From NCBI GenBank assembly GCA_015057165.1, contig SVEY01000001.1:26580-90579 (forward strand): DNA of 64,000 nt, written 5' to 3'. Position 1 is the first letter of the stretch; the number at the start of each line of letters is the position of its first letter. This document shows, in pieces, positions 9,848-21,523 of the stretch. Source of the DNA: Lachnospiraceae bacterium (GTDB taxonomy: Bacteria > Bacillota > Clostridia > Lachnospirales > Lachnospiraceae). The notes under the pieces were generated by a model, which did not search any database, had not been told where the DNA came from, and worked only from the letters and a program-made list of their open reading frames with translations. The translations under genes were made by a program, and so were the position numbers.

Positions 9848-10990
9848 ATGGATAATAGTAGTAAAAAGCAATTAACAATTTGGAGAGTTGTAAGTGTTGT
9901 TCTTATTGTAGCTTTAATTGCAGTTAGCATAAGCTGGATAGTTACCAGTGCCAACAATAATAGCAAGGTGACTGGAAGTGTAGTTGATAAAGCCAGCCAA
10001 AGTGATAATAGTAATCCGCTTTCTCTATGGAATGATGATGCTAAGCTTAAGACTGAGCTTATGTCGTATGTTAAGAAGGTTACTACTAAGGGTGATAATT
10101 ATATTCCCAAAGAAGATAGAATAGCAGTTTTTGATTTTGACGGAACTTTGTTTTGTGAGACAGATCCTAATTATTTCGACTATAATATTCTCGCATATCG
10201 TGTACTAGAAGACCCGGATTATAAGGATAAGGCATCTGATTTTGAGAAAAATGTTGCTAATAGAATTGTAGCTGCGAATACAACAGGAGCAGATGATAAA
10301 GATTTGCCACTTGATCATGCTAAGGCGGTTGCGACTGCTTTCCAGGGAATGACCTTTGACGAATTCTACGATTATGTTGGTAAATTTGCTGCCCAACCTC
10401 AACCAAGTTACGATGGTATGACTAGAGGCGAGGCATTTTATAGACCTATGCTTCAGGTTATAGATTATCTTGAAGATAATGAATTTACAGTATATATAGT
10501 AAGCGGTACTGATGATATGATTGTCCGTGGTATAGTTAAGAATTCTAAGCTACTTAATCTGCCTATGAGTCAGATTATTGGCTCAACTAATACCATTGTT
10601 GGAACTAATCAAAATGGACAGGACGGTTTAGATTATTTCTTACATGATGATAAAGTTGTTCTGGGTAATGAGTTTATTTTGAAAAATCTTAAGATGAATA
10701 AGGTTCAAAATATAATACAAAAGATTGGAAAGCAACCAATTCTTTCATTTGGTAATTCTTCTGGTGATGGAAGTATGGATAATTATGTAATAAATAATAA
10801 TAAATATCCTACAGGATGTTACATGCTATGCTGTGATGATCTTGATAGAGAAAATGGTAAAACAAAAAAGGCTGAAAGCATGGTAAAACTTTGCAGTGAG
10901 AATAATTGGACACCTGTCTCTATGAAAAATGATTGGAAGACAATATACGGAGATAGCGTTACATACAAAGGCAAAGACAGTGCGAAATAA
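9848..10990 (+). CDS. Membrane-anchored/secreted HAD-superfamily phosphatase
   Basis: N-terminal TM helix; AVFDFDGTLFCET (HAD motif I), VYIVSGTDD, LSFGNSSGDGSM motifs. Confidence 0.8.
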   Translation: MDNSSKKQLTIWRVVSVVLIVALIAVSISWIVTSANNNSKVTGSVVDKASQSDNSNPLSLWNDDAKLKTELMSYVKKVTTKGDNYIPKEDRIAVFDFDGTLFCETDPNYFDYNILAYRVLEDPDYKDKASDFEKNVANRIVAANTTGADDKDLPLDHAKAVATAFQGMTFDEFYDYVGKFAAQPQPSYDGMTRGEAFYRPMLQVIDYLEDNEFTVYIVSGTDDMIVRGIVKNSKLLNLPMSQIIGSTNTIVGTNQNGQDGLDYFLHDDKVVLGNEFILKNLKMNKVQNIIQKIGKQPILSFGNSSGDGSMDNYVINNNKYPTGCYMLCCDDLDRENGKTKKAESMVKLCSENNWTPVSMKNDWKTIYGDSVTYKGKDSAK

Positions 10991-11038
10991 AAAGATTTAT
11001 GTAATGTCGTTTCGTTTAATAAGTAAAATGTGACTTAT

Positions 11039-11073
11039 ACGAGTGTGCGCCACAAGCGTACACTCGTTTTTTA
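11039..11073 (+). terminator. Rho-independent terminator
   Basis: ACGAGTGTGCGC-cacaa-GCGTACACTCGT followed by TTTTTT. Confidence 0.85.
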
Positions 11074-11090
11074 TGCACTTACAAAAATAC

Positions 11091-11119
11091 TTGCATATTT
11101 TAAATTAAATATGTATAAT
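11091..11119 (+). promoter_or_regulatory. Sigma-A-type promoter for gdhA
   Basis: TTGCAT - 17 bp - TATAAT. Confidence 0.6.
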
Positions 11120-11189
11120 ATTATCGTTGTGTATACAATAAATATAGAAAAAAGATTACGGCTAGCCTATGGCTAACCCATCTGGTTGA

Positions 11190-12563
<1,374 letters not shown>

Positions 12564-12590
12564 GTAATACTATATAGATAATGACTCTTA

Positions 12591-12646
12591 ACTCTAGTGT
12601 TATATGTATTTTTATAAAATTCATGTAGCACTGGAGTTTTTTGATT
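12591..12646 (+). terminator. Putative rho-independent terminator after gdhA
   Basis: ACTCTAGTG ... CACTGGAGTTTTTT stem plus T-run with a long loop. Confidence 0.55.
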
Positions 12647-12679
12647 AACAAATGTATGTTATAATTAAATAAATATTTT

Positions 12680-12708
12680 TTGACATCAATTAGATTCTGT
12701 GATAATAT
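12680..12708 (+). promoter_or_regulatory. Promoter for secG
   Basis: TTGACA (12680-12685) - 17 bp - TAATAT (12703-12708). Confidence 0.55.
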
Positions 12709-12748
12709 ATTTAAGTCGTATTGGTACGACTAATTAGGAGGAAATTTT

Positions 12749-12994
12749 ATGTCAGCTATAAGAATGGTATGCTTAGTTGCATTTATAATCGTTAGTGTTG
12801 CAATAACAGTACTTGTACTTATGCAAGAAGGTAAGTCACAAGGACTTGGTTCATTATCAGGACAAGCTTCTACTGATACTTTTTTTAATAAACATAAAGC
12901 GCGTACTAAAGAAGGTATGCTGGTAAGAATAACAACAGCTTTGGTTGTTATATTCTTTGCCCTTGCTATTGTTTTGAATATCGGTAGTTTCTAA
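12749..12994 (+). CDS. secG: Preprotein translocase subunit SecG
   Basis: Two TM helices; LMQEGKSQGLGSLSGQASTDTFFNKHKARTKEGML; immediately upstream of rnr. Confidence 0.93.
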   Translation: MSAIRMVCLVAFIIVSVAITVLVLMQEGKSQGLGSLSGQASTDTFFNKHKARTKEGMLVRITTALVVIFFALAIVLNIGSF

Positions 12995-13013
12995 GCTAAA
13001 GAGATTTTATTGT

Positions 13014-13039
13014 AACCTGCGATTATTCGCAGGTTATTT
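13014..13039 (+). terminator. Hairpin between secG and rnr
   Basis: AACCTGCG-attatt-CGCAGGTTATTTTT. Confidence 0.7.
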
Positions 13040-13053
13040 TTATGAGGATAATA

Positions 13054-15246
13054 ATGGATGCAAAAGAGCAAATTGCTTTTATTAATGAGAATATAGATTT
13101 TCAAGATAAATGCGATATTATATATAATTTAATATGTGATGATTTGTATGTCCCAATGAAAGCGAAAGAACTTGCTATTCTTCTTAATATACAAAAAGGA
13201 GAAAGAGATGAGCTTCATAAAGTACTAGATACTTTAATAAAAAGGGGCAAAATTATATGTGCTAAGAATGGTAAATATATAAAGTCGGGTGATGAAAAAG
13301 AACATTTGAATAACAATAATAAAGTCTCTTCAAATGATAGAATAACAGGCATATTTACACCTAATCAGAGAGGGTTTGGTTTTGTTAGATTAGATGATAC
13401 CCTTGAAGATGTCTTTATTGGCAAAGATTACGTTAATAATGCTTTTACTGGTGATAAAGTATTAGTAGAAATATTTAGTAAAACCAAAGGTGAAAAACGT
13501 GAAGGAAGAATAATCGAAATTATTAATCATGAGGTTACATCTGTTGTTGGCACTTATGAGAAAAGTAATAACTATGGATTTGTTATATGTGATGATAACA
13601 AGATTACAACAGATATTTTCATTCCTCAAGGCAAGGACATGAGAGCTGTATCTGGCTCTAAAGTTGTTGTACAAATTACAAGATATGCTAAGAAGAATAA
13701 TAAGCCGGAAGGTGTTATTACAGAAATTATTGGCCACAAAAATGATCCGGGAATAGATATTCTATCTATGATTAAAGCCTTCAATGTACCAGTTGAGTTT
13801 CCTGAGAAAGTCATTAATCAAGCTAGTAGAGTGTCCAAACCTGTTAGTAATGACGATATGCTAGGAAGAGAAGATTTTCGTGATGTTCTCATGGTTACTA
13901 TAGATGGAGCTGACGCCAAAGATTTAGATGATGCTGTATCGGTTTCTTATAACGGTACAAATTATACTTTGGGTGTATATATCGCAGATGTCTCTAATTA
14001 TGTACAGGAGAATTCTGCACTTGATAAAGAAGCATATAAGAGAGGAACCAGCGTATATCTAATTGACAGAGTCATTCCTATGCTTCCCCATACTTTGTCT
14101 AATGGTATTTGTTCTCTTAATCAGGGAGAAGATAGACTATCTATGTGTTGCATTATGACTATAGATGGAGAGGGTAATATTATTGACCATAAGATTTGTG
14201 AAGGTGTTGTAAATGTTAATTATAGAATGACATACTCTGATGTTAGCGCAATTCTTGATGGTGATAAAGAACTGTCAGATAAATACAGTGATGTAATCGA
14301 AATGTTTTATCATATGCATACACTTTCTTCTATTCTAAGGAACAAACGTAGACGCAGAGGTGGAATTGATTTTGATATGTCAGAGACACAATTTGTTCTT
14401 GATGATTCTGGTAATATAACTGATATTAAACCCTATATTAGAGATAAAGCGTCTTTAATAATTGAAGACTTTATGCTTGCTGCAAATGAAACTGTTGCTG
14501 AGGATTTTTTCTGGAGAGAGAGCGCATTTCTTTATAGAACCCATGGACTCCCTGAAGAAGAAAAAGTAAGAAAACTCAAAGCATTTCTTGCAAAATTCGG
14601 ATATACACTTAAAGGTGATGCAGCTAAATGCCATCCGAAAGAATTTCAGAAATTGCTGGAAAAGTCTAAGGGGAAGGATGAAGAGATGCTTATAAGCAGA
14701 CTTACTCTTAGAACAATGCAACAGGCAAAATATACGCCTGAGAATTTGGGGCATTTTGGACTTGCTGCAAAGTATTATTGCCACTTCACATCGCCTATAA
14801 GGAGATATCCAGATCTTCTTATTCATAGAATAATTAAAGAGCATCTTCGTGGAAGATATGATGAACCGAAAAAGGAACATTTTACATCAGTTGTTGCAAC
14901 AATTGCACCTAATGTATGTAAGACAGAGAGGCGTGCCGAAGAATTAGAAAGGGAAGTCGAGAAGCTTAAGAAGGTTCAATATATGCATAGATTTCTTGGG
15001 GAAGAATTTGAGGCAGTAATATCATCAGTAACACAATATGGATTCTACGTTGAACTTGTTAATGGTATAGATGGACTTGTTCATATTAGCACACTTAAGG
15101 ATGATTATTATCATTTTAATGAGAATGATTATGAACTTATAGGTGAAAGAACCAATAAAAGATTTTCACTTGGCATGAATGTTAAAGTGGTTCTTGTTAG
15201 TGCAGATGAAGATACAAGAACTATTGATTTTGAATTAGTTATGTAG
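13054..15246 (+). CDS. rnr: Ribonuclease R
   Basis: RNB catalytic motifs (DGADAKDLDDAVSV, YLIDRVIPMLPHTLSNGICSLNQGEDRLSM, FTSPIRRYPDLLIHR) plus C-terminal S1 domain. ORF track start is 13042; ATG at 13054 also plausible. Confidence 0.96.
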   Translation: MDAKEQIAFINENIDFQDKCDIIYNLICDDLYVPMKAKELAILLNIQKGERDELHKVLDTLIKRGKIICAKNGKYIKSGDEKEHLNNNNKVSSNDRITGIFTPNQRGFGFVRLDDTLEDVFIGKDYVNNAFTGDKVLVEIFSKTKGEKREGRIIEIINHEVTSVVGTYEKSNNYGFVICDDNKITTDIFIPQGKDMRAVSGSKVVVQITRYAKKNNKPEGVITEIIGHKNDPGIDILSMIKAFNVPVEFPEKVINQASRVSKPVSNDDMLGREDFRDVLMVTIDGADAKDLDDAVSVSYNGTNYTLGVYIADVSNYVQENSALDKEAYKRGTSVYLIDRVIPMLPHTLSNGICSLNQGEDRLSMCCIMTIDGEGNIIDHKICEGVVNVNYRMTYSDVSAILDGDKELSDKYSDVIEMFYHMHTLSSILRNKRRRRGGIDFDMSETQFVLDDSGNITDIKPYIRDKASLIIEDFMLAANETVAEDFFWRESAFLYRTHGLPEEEKVRKLKAFLAKFGYTLKGDAAKCHPKEFQKLLEKSKGKDEEMLISRLTLRTMQQAKYTPENLGHFGLAAKYYCHFTSPIRRYPDLLIHRIIKEHLRGRYDEPKKEHFTSVVATIAPNVCKTERRAEELEREVEKLKKVQYMHRFLGEEFEAVISSVTQYGFYVELVNGIDGLVHISTLKDDYYHFNENDYELIGERTNKRFSLGMNVKVVLVSADEDTRTIDFELVM

Positions 15247-15279
15247 TAAAATATCGTAATTGCTGTGGAGGATATTGTT

Positions 15280-15744
15280 ATGGCTACTCAACCAAAGAAG
15301 TTAATAGCTAATAATAAAAAAGCATATCATGACTATTTCTTAGAGGAGAAGATAGAAGCAGGCATTGAACTTGTAGGTACAGAAGTAAAGTCCTTAAGAC
15401 AAGGAAAATGTTCTGTCAAAGAAGCTTTTGTAAGAATTGATAATGGAGAAATGTTCATATATCAAATGCATATTTCACCATATGAGAAGGGTAATATATT
15501 CAATCGTGAACCTCTTCGCCCTAGAAAGCTTCTTCTTCATAAACATGAAATTATTAAGCTTGAGAGCAAAATCAAAGAAAAGGGCTATGCTATTGTTCCT
15601 GTAGAAGTATATTTTTCGAATGGAAGAGTTAAAGTGCTTATTGCTCTTGCTAGAGGAAAGAAGCTATATGACAAGAGAGCTGATATCAAAGCTAAAGATT
15701 TAAAGAGAGAGGCAGGTAGAGAATTTAAGTTAAATGTCCGATAA
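15280..15744 (+). CDS. smpB: SsrA-binding protein
   Basis: [46 protein letters not shown] 15280 within ORF 15265..15744; next to ssrA. Confidence 0.97.
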   Translation: MATQPKKLIANNKKAYHDYFLEEKIEAGIELVGTEVKSLRQGKCSVKEAFVRIDNGEMFIYQMHISPYEKGNIFNREPLRPRKLLLHKHEIIKLESKIKEKGYAIVPVEVYFSNGRVKVLIALARGKKLYDKRADIKAKDLKREAGREFKLNVR

Positions 15745-15838
15745 ATATAATAAGGAGTCTCGTGCATTTTGTTTCGCGCATTCGCGCGAAGGCACTCGAC
15801 GAGCAGTCATTTTGCTACGCAAAATAACAACAGAATAT

Positions 15839-16180
15839 GGGCTAGTAATGGTTTCGACAGGGATCATGAAGCGAAAGAAGCGAGCCGTGCGTCATACGTT
15901 AAGTGGCAAACTTAAATTTAATTGCTAACGATAAAGAATTAGCTTTAGCTGCCTAATTGCAGCTAGTCTTACCTATCGCACCTACACTTTAGGATTAAGG
16001 CTTCAAACTATGTAGGAAACGGCATATACTAAGCTTTGCGTATATGTACGTATCATGAAGCTACTAAGATAATCAGAGTGTTTGTTCTCGGGTTATTGAG
16101 GGAAATCTAAATAACAAACTACGCTCGTAGAAGAGTCGGGGATTGGTTTTTGGACAGGGGTTCGACTCCCCTCTAGTCCA
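15839..16180 (+). ncRNA. ssrA: tmRNA
   Basis: 5' GGGCTAGTAATGGTTTCGACAGGG pairs with 3' CTAGTCC; T-arm GACAGGGGTTCGACTCCCCTC. Tag frame GCA...TAA at 15906-15956 encodes ANLNLIANDKELALAA. CCA does not appear to be encoded. Confidence 0.96.
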
Positions 16181-16213
16181 CTATATTTTATGTTACATTT
16201 GGGGAGAAAAAAT

Positions 16214-17539
16214 ATGAATAAGAAAATAGACATATTTTTATTTGGAATACTTAGTATTATTCTTGGTGCTTTAGTGGGCGCCGTTACTTGGGTATTCCTT
16301 AAATGTCTTAATATTATTACTGAATTTATATGGATTAGCGTTCCAGAATTTTTGGGAATTAGTGATGTGTCATTAATTGGACAGGATAATTGTGGGATGC
16401 TTTTTTTTGATGTTGGAATATGTGTGCTGGGCGGTTTGGTTTTAGGCCTATGGCAGAAGAAATTTGGAATACTTCCTGAATCACTTGAAGAAGTATTAGC
16501 AAAAATAAAGAAAGATAAAGGATATAATTACGACAAAGTACATATTCTCTTTGTCTCTGCCTTAATTCCACTTGTGTTTGGTGGCGCAATTGGACCAGAA
16601 GCAGGACTTACTGGAATAGTGGCTGGACTTTGCACTTTTGTAGGCGATAGGCTTAAATACAAAGGTGACAGGGTTAAAGAAGTAGCCGGTTCTGGACTTT
16701 CAGCAACCCTTGGAGTTATATTTAATGCACCGTTATATGGTATATTTGAACAAATAGAAGACAGGAAAAGTGGAAAAGCTAACGAGAGAGAACGACTTGT
16801 TAATAAAGCTACAAGAGTAGTATTATATGCTCTTGCTGTAGTAGGTGGTATGCTTTCTCTGAAAGGTCTTTCTGTGCTTTTTGGTGAACTTGAAGGTCTG
16901 CCAAGATTTAGTAGCGAGAGAATTGGTGATTTTCATGTATATATATCCCAATGGAAATGGGGAATACCCTTAATTATAGTTGGAATTATTATTGCGCTAA
17001 TTTATATATTGTTTAATAAAGTTACATCAATCATTGGAGAGAAGTTAAAAAAACACAGGGTTATTAGTTGCGTTATAGCAGGTGTTTTGCTTGGAGTTAT
17101 AGGTCATTTCGTGGGTTCCGGCAGATTTTCCGGAGAGAGTCAGATGTATACCCTTATTTATAATTATACTGATTTTGCAATAATTGGACTTATAATTCTT
17201 GGATTAGTCAAACTTCTTATGGTTAATGTGAGTGTTAATCTAGGATGGAAAGGTGGAACAATATTTCCTATGATTTATGCTGCTGTAAGTGTAGGTTATG
17301 CCTGTACTTTACTTATTAATGCCACAGGTTCTTTTGACGAATTTGAGGCAGTTTTTGCTGTTGCAATAACAACGGCATCTATGCTTGGATTTCTTATGAG
17401 AAAACCAATTACAGTTATAGCTATACTACTTTTGTGTTTTCCACTTTCGTTTTTACCTGCTATTATTGTTGCTTCATTTGTGTCTTCTCTTTTTGCTAAT
17501 TTTATAATTGGAAAGTTGAATAAAGGACATAATTCATAG
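16214..17539 (+). CDS. ClC-family chloride channel/antiporter
   Basis: Polytopic; FGGAIGPEAGLTG and GWKGGTIFPMIYAAVSVG filter-like motifs. Confidence 0.9.
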   Translation: MNKKIDIFLFGILSIILGALVGAVTWVFLKCLNIITEFIWISVPEFLGISDVSLIGQDNCGMLFFDVGICVLGGLVLGLWQKKFGILPESLEEVLAKIKKDKGYNYDKVHILFVSALIPLVFGGAIGPEAGLTGIVAGLCTFVGDRLKYKGDRVKEVAGSGLSATLGVIFNAPLYGIFEQIEDRKSGKANERERLVNKATRVVLYALAVVGGMLSLKGLSVLFGELEGLPRFSSERIGDFHVYISQWKWGIPLIIVGIIIALIYILFNKVTSIIGEKLKKHRVISCVIAGVLLGVIGHFVGSGRFSGESQMYTLIYNYTDFAIIGLIILGLVKLLMVNVSVNLGWKGGTIFPMIYAAVSVGYACTLLINATGSFDEFEAVFAVAITTASMLGFLMRKPITVIAILLLCFPLSFLPAIIVASFVSSLFANFIIGKLNKGHNS

Positions 17540-17582
17540 AATTGTATAGATATATGATTATATGTGTGTCGTTACATTTTTA

Positions 17583-17604
17583 CACTATATATAGTGGCTT
17601 TTTT
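17583..17604 (+). terminator. Terminator after ClC gene
   Basis: CACTATATATAGTG palindrome followed by GCTTTTTT. Confidence 0.6.
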
Positions 17605-17683
17605 GTATATTAATATTGCAAATATACAATTATAGGTCTATAATAATGAATTATGAATTATTATTATAAAAGGGGGAGTAATT

Positions 17684-19432
17684 GTGAGTAATTCAAATCC
17701 ATCTAATGAAACTGTTAAGTCTAAGAAAAAAGGTAAGAAGATTAGTTTACATACTCGTCTCTTAGCCATGGTGCTTATACCACTTATATTATTGGGCTTA
17801 GGTGTTGCTATTATTAGTTATTTTCAGATGAAAAGCGCACTTGAGAGGGAAGCTATTAATTCTCTTCTTTCAACTGCTGAAGCGGTCAAAGCCGGTTATG
17901 AACTTGTTGATGATGGAAATTACAGCTTAGATAAGAATGATAATCTATATAAAGGCTCATATAACATTACTGGTAATGCTGAGAAAATGGATAGTTTTGT
18001 TGAAGGCTCGCCACAAGATGTTACTATGATTTATGGAAAGACCAGAAGAGCTACAACTCTAAAAGATAAAGATGGTAACAGGATTATTGGAACTGATATA
18101 TCAGATGAAGTGTATGACACCATTATGAAGGGTGAGAATTACACGACTAGTGATATAGTTATAAATGGTAAGAATTACTTCGCAGCATACATTCCAATTA
18201 TGAATGGCAAGGATGTTGTAGGATGTGCATTTGCTGGAATGCCTTCTGATGAAATCCTTTCACAAGCATATTCAGTATTAATTATAATTGCTATTGTTGG
18301 TGTTGTTCTTCTTGCCATAGCTGTTGTTACAACAATTCTAGGTGCTAGAAGCATCTGTGGTTCTCTTAATAAATGTAAAGATGCTATGGAAGAGTTGTCT
18401 GGTGGTAATCTTAATTTTGAGATTGATAAGAAAGTTGTTAGTAGAACTGATGAAATCGGTGAACTTAGTAAAGCAATTCAATCTACAGCAGCTACACTCA
18501 AGAATACTGTAGAGAGAATTCTTGGTGCCGCAGATACTCTTATTGATTCAAGTAATAATATTCAGAATATGACAAGTACAACAAGTATTGCTGCTGATGA
18601 AATCAGCCATGCTGTTGAAGATATCTCTAAAGGTGCTGTATCACAAGCCGAACAGATTGAGACAGCAACAGCTCAGATTAATGAGATGGGAGACCAGATT
18701 GAAGGTATTGTTGGTGGCGTATCAACCCTTAACGAGACATCATCTGTTATGAAGTCGGCTGGTGATGATTCTAATAGAATTATTAGTGATTTGAGTGATT
18801 CTAATGACAAGACTAATGCTGCCATAAGTAAGATTGCAGAACAGGTTAAATTAACTGATGAATCTGCTACTAAGATTCAGTCTGCTGTATCTCTTATTAC
18901 ATCAATTGCTGAAGAGACTAACCTTTTATCTCTTAATGCTAGTATTGAGGCTGCACGTGCTGGTGAAGCGGGCAAAGGATTTGCTGTAGTTGCTTCTGAG
19001 ATTCAGAAACTTGCAGAGGAATCTAGTGATTCAGCTAAGACTATTGAAGATGTTGTTAATAACCTCCTTTCTGAATCCAAGACAACAGTTGAGGCAATGA
19101 AAGAAGTTGAAGTTATTATTGAAGAGCAGCAACAGAAGCTTGAAGAAACTAAAGAGAAATTCAAAGATGTTAATGATGGTATTGTATCAAGTTCTGTTGA
19201 GACTAATAACATTTCTGATAGAACAGAAGAATGTAATCAGAGCAGAAATAGAGTAGTAGATGTTGTTAATAGCTTAGTGTCAATTGCAGAAGAGAATTCA
19301 GCATCAACACAACAAACTACTGCTTCTATGCAAGAATTAAATGCTACTATTAACTTAGTGTCTAACCAGGCAAATGATCTTCTTAATCTTGCTCATGCAT
19401 TACAAGATGAACTTGGATACTTCAAAATTTAA
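17684..19432 (+). CDS. Methyl-accepting chemotaxis protein with extracellular Cache-like sensor
   Basis: Two TM segments, HAMP region, hairpin motif [43 protein letters not shown] start. Confidence 0.95.
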   Translation: MSNSNPSNETVKSKKKGKKISLHTRLLAMVLIPLILLGLGVAIISYFQMKSALEREAINSLLSTAEAVKAGYELVDDGNYSLDKNDNLYKGSYNITGNAEKMDSFVEGSPQDVTMIYGKTRRATTLKDKDGNRIIGTDISDEVYDTIMKGENYTTSDIVINGKNYFAAYIPIMNGKDVVGCAFAGMPSDEILSQAYSVLIIIAIVGVVLLAIAVVTTILGARSICGSLNKCKDAMEELSGGNLNFEIDKKVVSRTDEIGELSKAIQSTAATLKNTVERILGAADTLIDSSNNIQNMTSTTSIAADEISHAVEDISKGAVSQAEQIETATAQINEMGDQIEGIVGGVSTLNETSSVMKSAGDDSNRIISDLSDSNDKTNAAISKIAEQVKLTDESATKIQSAVSLITSIAEETNLLSLNASIEAARAGEAGKGFAVVASEIQKLAEESSDSAKTIEDVVNNLLSESKTTVEAMKEVEVIIEEQQQKLEETKEKFKDVNDGIVSSSVETNNISDRTEECNQSRNRVVDVVNSLVSIAEENSASTQQTTASMQELNATINLVSNQANDLLNLAHALQDELGYFKI

Positions 19433-19468
19433 TATTTAATGCATTATTTGTATTATTTAATTATTTAT

Positions 19469-19502
19469 AACCATAATCGGCATTTGTCGGTTATGGTTTT
19501 TT
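19469..19502 (+). terminator. Rho-independent terminator after MCP gene
   Basis: AACCATAATCGGC...GTCGGTTATGGTTTTTT. Confidence 0.8.
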
Positions 19503-19601
19503 GTGTTTTATATTATTTATAAATTTAATGAAAGTTTTTTATATTTTGTGTATTATTTTTTTGCAAAATTATGTATAATATTGCAATGTGGAGTGTGATT
19601 T

Positions 19602-20660
19602 ATGGATAATGTGGAAACAAAAAAGAAAAGCAATTTAAGAAGAAATATTTTAGATATATTATTTCTTTTAGTTGTTTTTGGATTAACTATATATGGTGTC
19701 TTTCATGGTGAGAATTTAGAAGAAGTACTGGAAGATCTTAAAAAGTGCGATCTTGCCATTCTTGTTGCGCCTTGTATTGTATGTGTCCTTGCCTTTATTC
19801 TTCTTGAATCCGTTATAATGAAGTATATATTTAGGACACTTGGCATTAAGCTTAGATTGCTTAGAGCTTATCTGTATTCATTTGTTGGATTTTTCTTTAG
19901 TTGTATTACACCATCAGCATCTGGAGGACAACCGGCTCAGATTGTATTTATGAGAAAAGATAAGCTTAATGTTGCTCATTCAACGCTTGTTCTGCTTCTC
20001 ATTACCATTGGATATAAACTTGTACTTGTTATTCTTGGTGGAATAACTCTTATTATAAGACCTAAGAGTATAATGGATGCCGTTGAACCTGTGGAATTCT
20101 GGGTATGGCTTGGTATTGTACTTAATATTATTGTTATAGTTGCATTATTTGTACTCGTATTTATGCCATCCGTTGCCAAATGGATTATTAAGAAGAGCAT
20201 TGGCTTTCTTAATAAGGTTAGAATTCTTAAAGATAAAGATAAGTGGCTTCATAAGACAGATGATATGATGGTTAAGTATGAAGATGCGTCTAAATACTTA
20301 AAAGATCATAAAATTGTTATTTTCAATGTAATACTATTATCCATTCTACAAAGGTTAATTCTATTCTTTATAACAGTTATAGTATATTGGTCATTTCACT
20401 TGCGTGGAACTTCAATTATTGATATTCTTATGTTACAATGTCTTATATCGGTTGGTGCTGATATGCTTCCACTTCCAGGAGGAATGGGAATTACTGAGAG
20501 ATTGTTCCTTGCTATGTTTGCACCAACATTTGGCGACTTAACACTTCCAGCCATGATTTTAAGCAGAGGATTTAGCTATTATATTCAGCTTCTAATCAGT
20601 GCTGTTATGACGGTTGTGGCTTATATTTTAATATTTAAAAAAGGGAGAAATAAAGAATGA
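19602..20660 (+). CDS. Lysylphosphatidylglycerol synthase TM-region/flippase-like (UPF0104) membrane protein
   Basis: Polytopic; SFVGFFFSCITPSASGGQPAQIVFMRKD and PLPGGMGITERLFLAMF motifs. Confidence 0.85.
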   Translation: MDNVETKKKSNLRRNILDILFLLVVFGLTIYGVFHGENLEEVLEDLKKCDLAILVAPCIVCVLAFILLESVIMKYIFRTLGIKLRLLRAYLYSFVGFFFSCITPSASGGQPAQIVFMRKDKLNVAHSTLVLLLITIGYKLVLVILGGITLIIRPKSIMDAVEPVEFWVWLGIVLNIIVIVALFVLVFMPSVAKWIIKKSIGFLNKVRILKDKDKWLHKTDDMMVKYEDASKYLKDHKIVIFNVILLSILQRLILFFITVIVYWSFHLRGTSIIDILMLQCLISVGADMLPLPGGMGITERLFLAMFAPTFGDLTLPAMILSRGFSYYIQLLISAVMTVVAYILIFKKGRNKE

Positions 20661-21343
20661 TAGGTTTTTATGATTATACTGTTATTACATCTTTTCTTGG
20701 TGTGATTTCTGCAGTTATTGGTATGACAGAGGCTTGCAATGGTCATTTTATGATAGCCATTATCTGTTTGGCCTTCTCAGGAATGTGTGATACATTAGAT
20801 GGCAAAATTGCCAGAACTAAGAAGAATAGAACAGAAGATGAGAAAGCTTTTGGTATTCAGTTAGATTCCTTATGTGATGTTGTATGTTTTGGCGTATTTC
20901 CTGCAATAATTGCATATAATATGGGACTTAATAAGCCTCTTGGAATTGCTGTTTTATCAATGTTCCTTGTATGCGCTGTTATTAGACTGGCATACTTTAA
21001 TGTAATGGAAGAGAAGAGGGTTGTACAGAATCCTCAATCTAAGAAAGTGTATCATGGTGTTCCTATTACTACAGTATCAGTATCGCTTTCTCTGGTATAT
21101 GTAGTAGGACTTCTGATTCCTAATACAGCGTTTTTAATTGTACTTCACGCTTTATTCATATTACAGGCTATTTTGTTTATTATTGATGTTAAGATTCCAA
21201 AGCCTAATATGTGGATTATCTTTGCTATTGTACTTGTTGTTATAATTCTTCTTGTTGTAATCCTAGTACTTGCCAAGATGGGCACTATAGAAGTTCATGA
21301 AATTGGTGCTAGAGCATCTACATTGTCAGCCATATTGGGATAG
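20657..21343 (+). CDS. pssA: CDP-diacylglycerol-serine O-phosphatidyltransferase
   Basis: CDP-alcohol phosphatidyltransferase motif DTLDGKIAR...FGIQLDSLCDVVCFG; upstream of psd. Confidence 0.9.
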   Translation: MIGFYDYTVITSFLGVISAVIGMTEACNGHFMIAIICLAFSGMCDTLDGKIARTKKNRTEDEKAFGIQLDSLCDVVCFGVFPAIIAYNMGLNKPLGIAVLSMFLVCAVIRLAYFNVMEEKRVVQNPQSKKVYHGVPITTVSVSLSLVYVVGLLIPNTAFLIVLHALFILQAILFIIDVKIPKPNMWIIFAIVLVVIILLVVILVLAKMGTIEVHEIGARASTLSAILG

Positions 21344-21363
21344 TATTTTTGTTAAAACGAAGA

Positions 21364-21406
21364 CCTTCAATTGTTAGGCACAAAGCCTAACAGTTGGAGG
21401 TTTTTT
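21364..21406 (+). terminator. Rho-independent terminator after pssA
   Basis: CCTTCAAtTGTTAGGC-acaaa-GCCTAACAgTTGGAGG followed by T6. Confidence 0.88.
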
Positions 21407-21523
21407 GTGTAAGAAGTCTTTAGTCAGACTTCTCTTTGTTTTTGCAAGGCATTTATTGTATAATATAAAAGACATATTGTAATTAGAATAATAAATTCCT
21501 GTAATAAGTATTTTGGGGGCTTT

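Noticed and set aside
15734-15928. 64-aa ORF overlapping ssrA
   Set aside because: Runs through intergenic hairpins and the tmRNA 5' region; no protein-like features.
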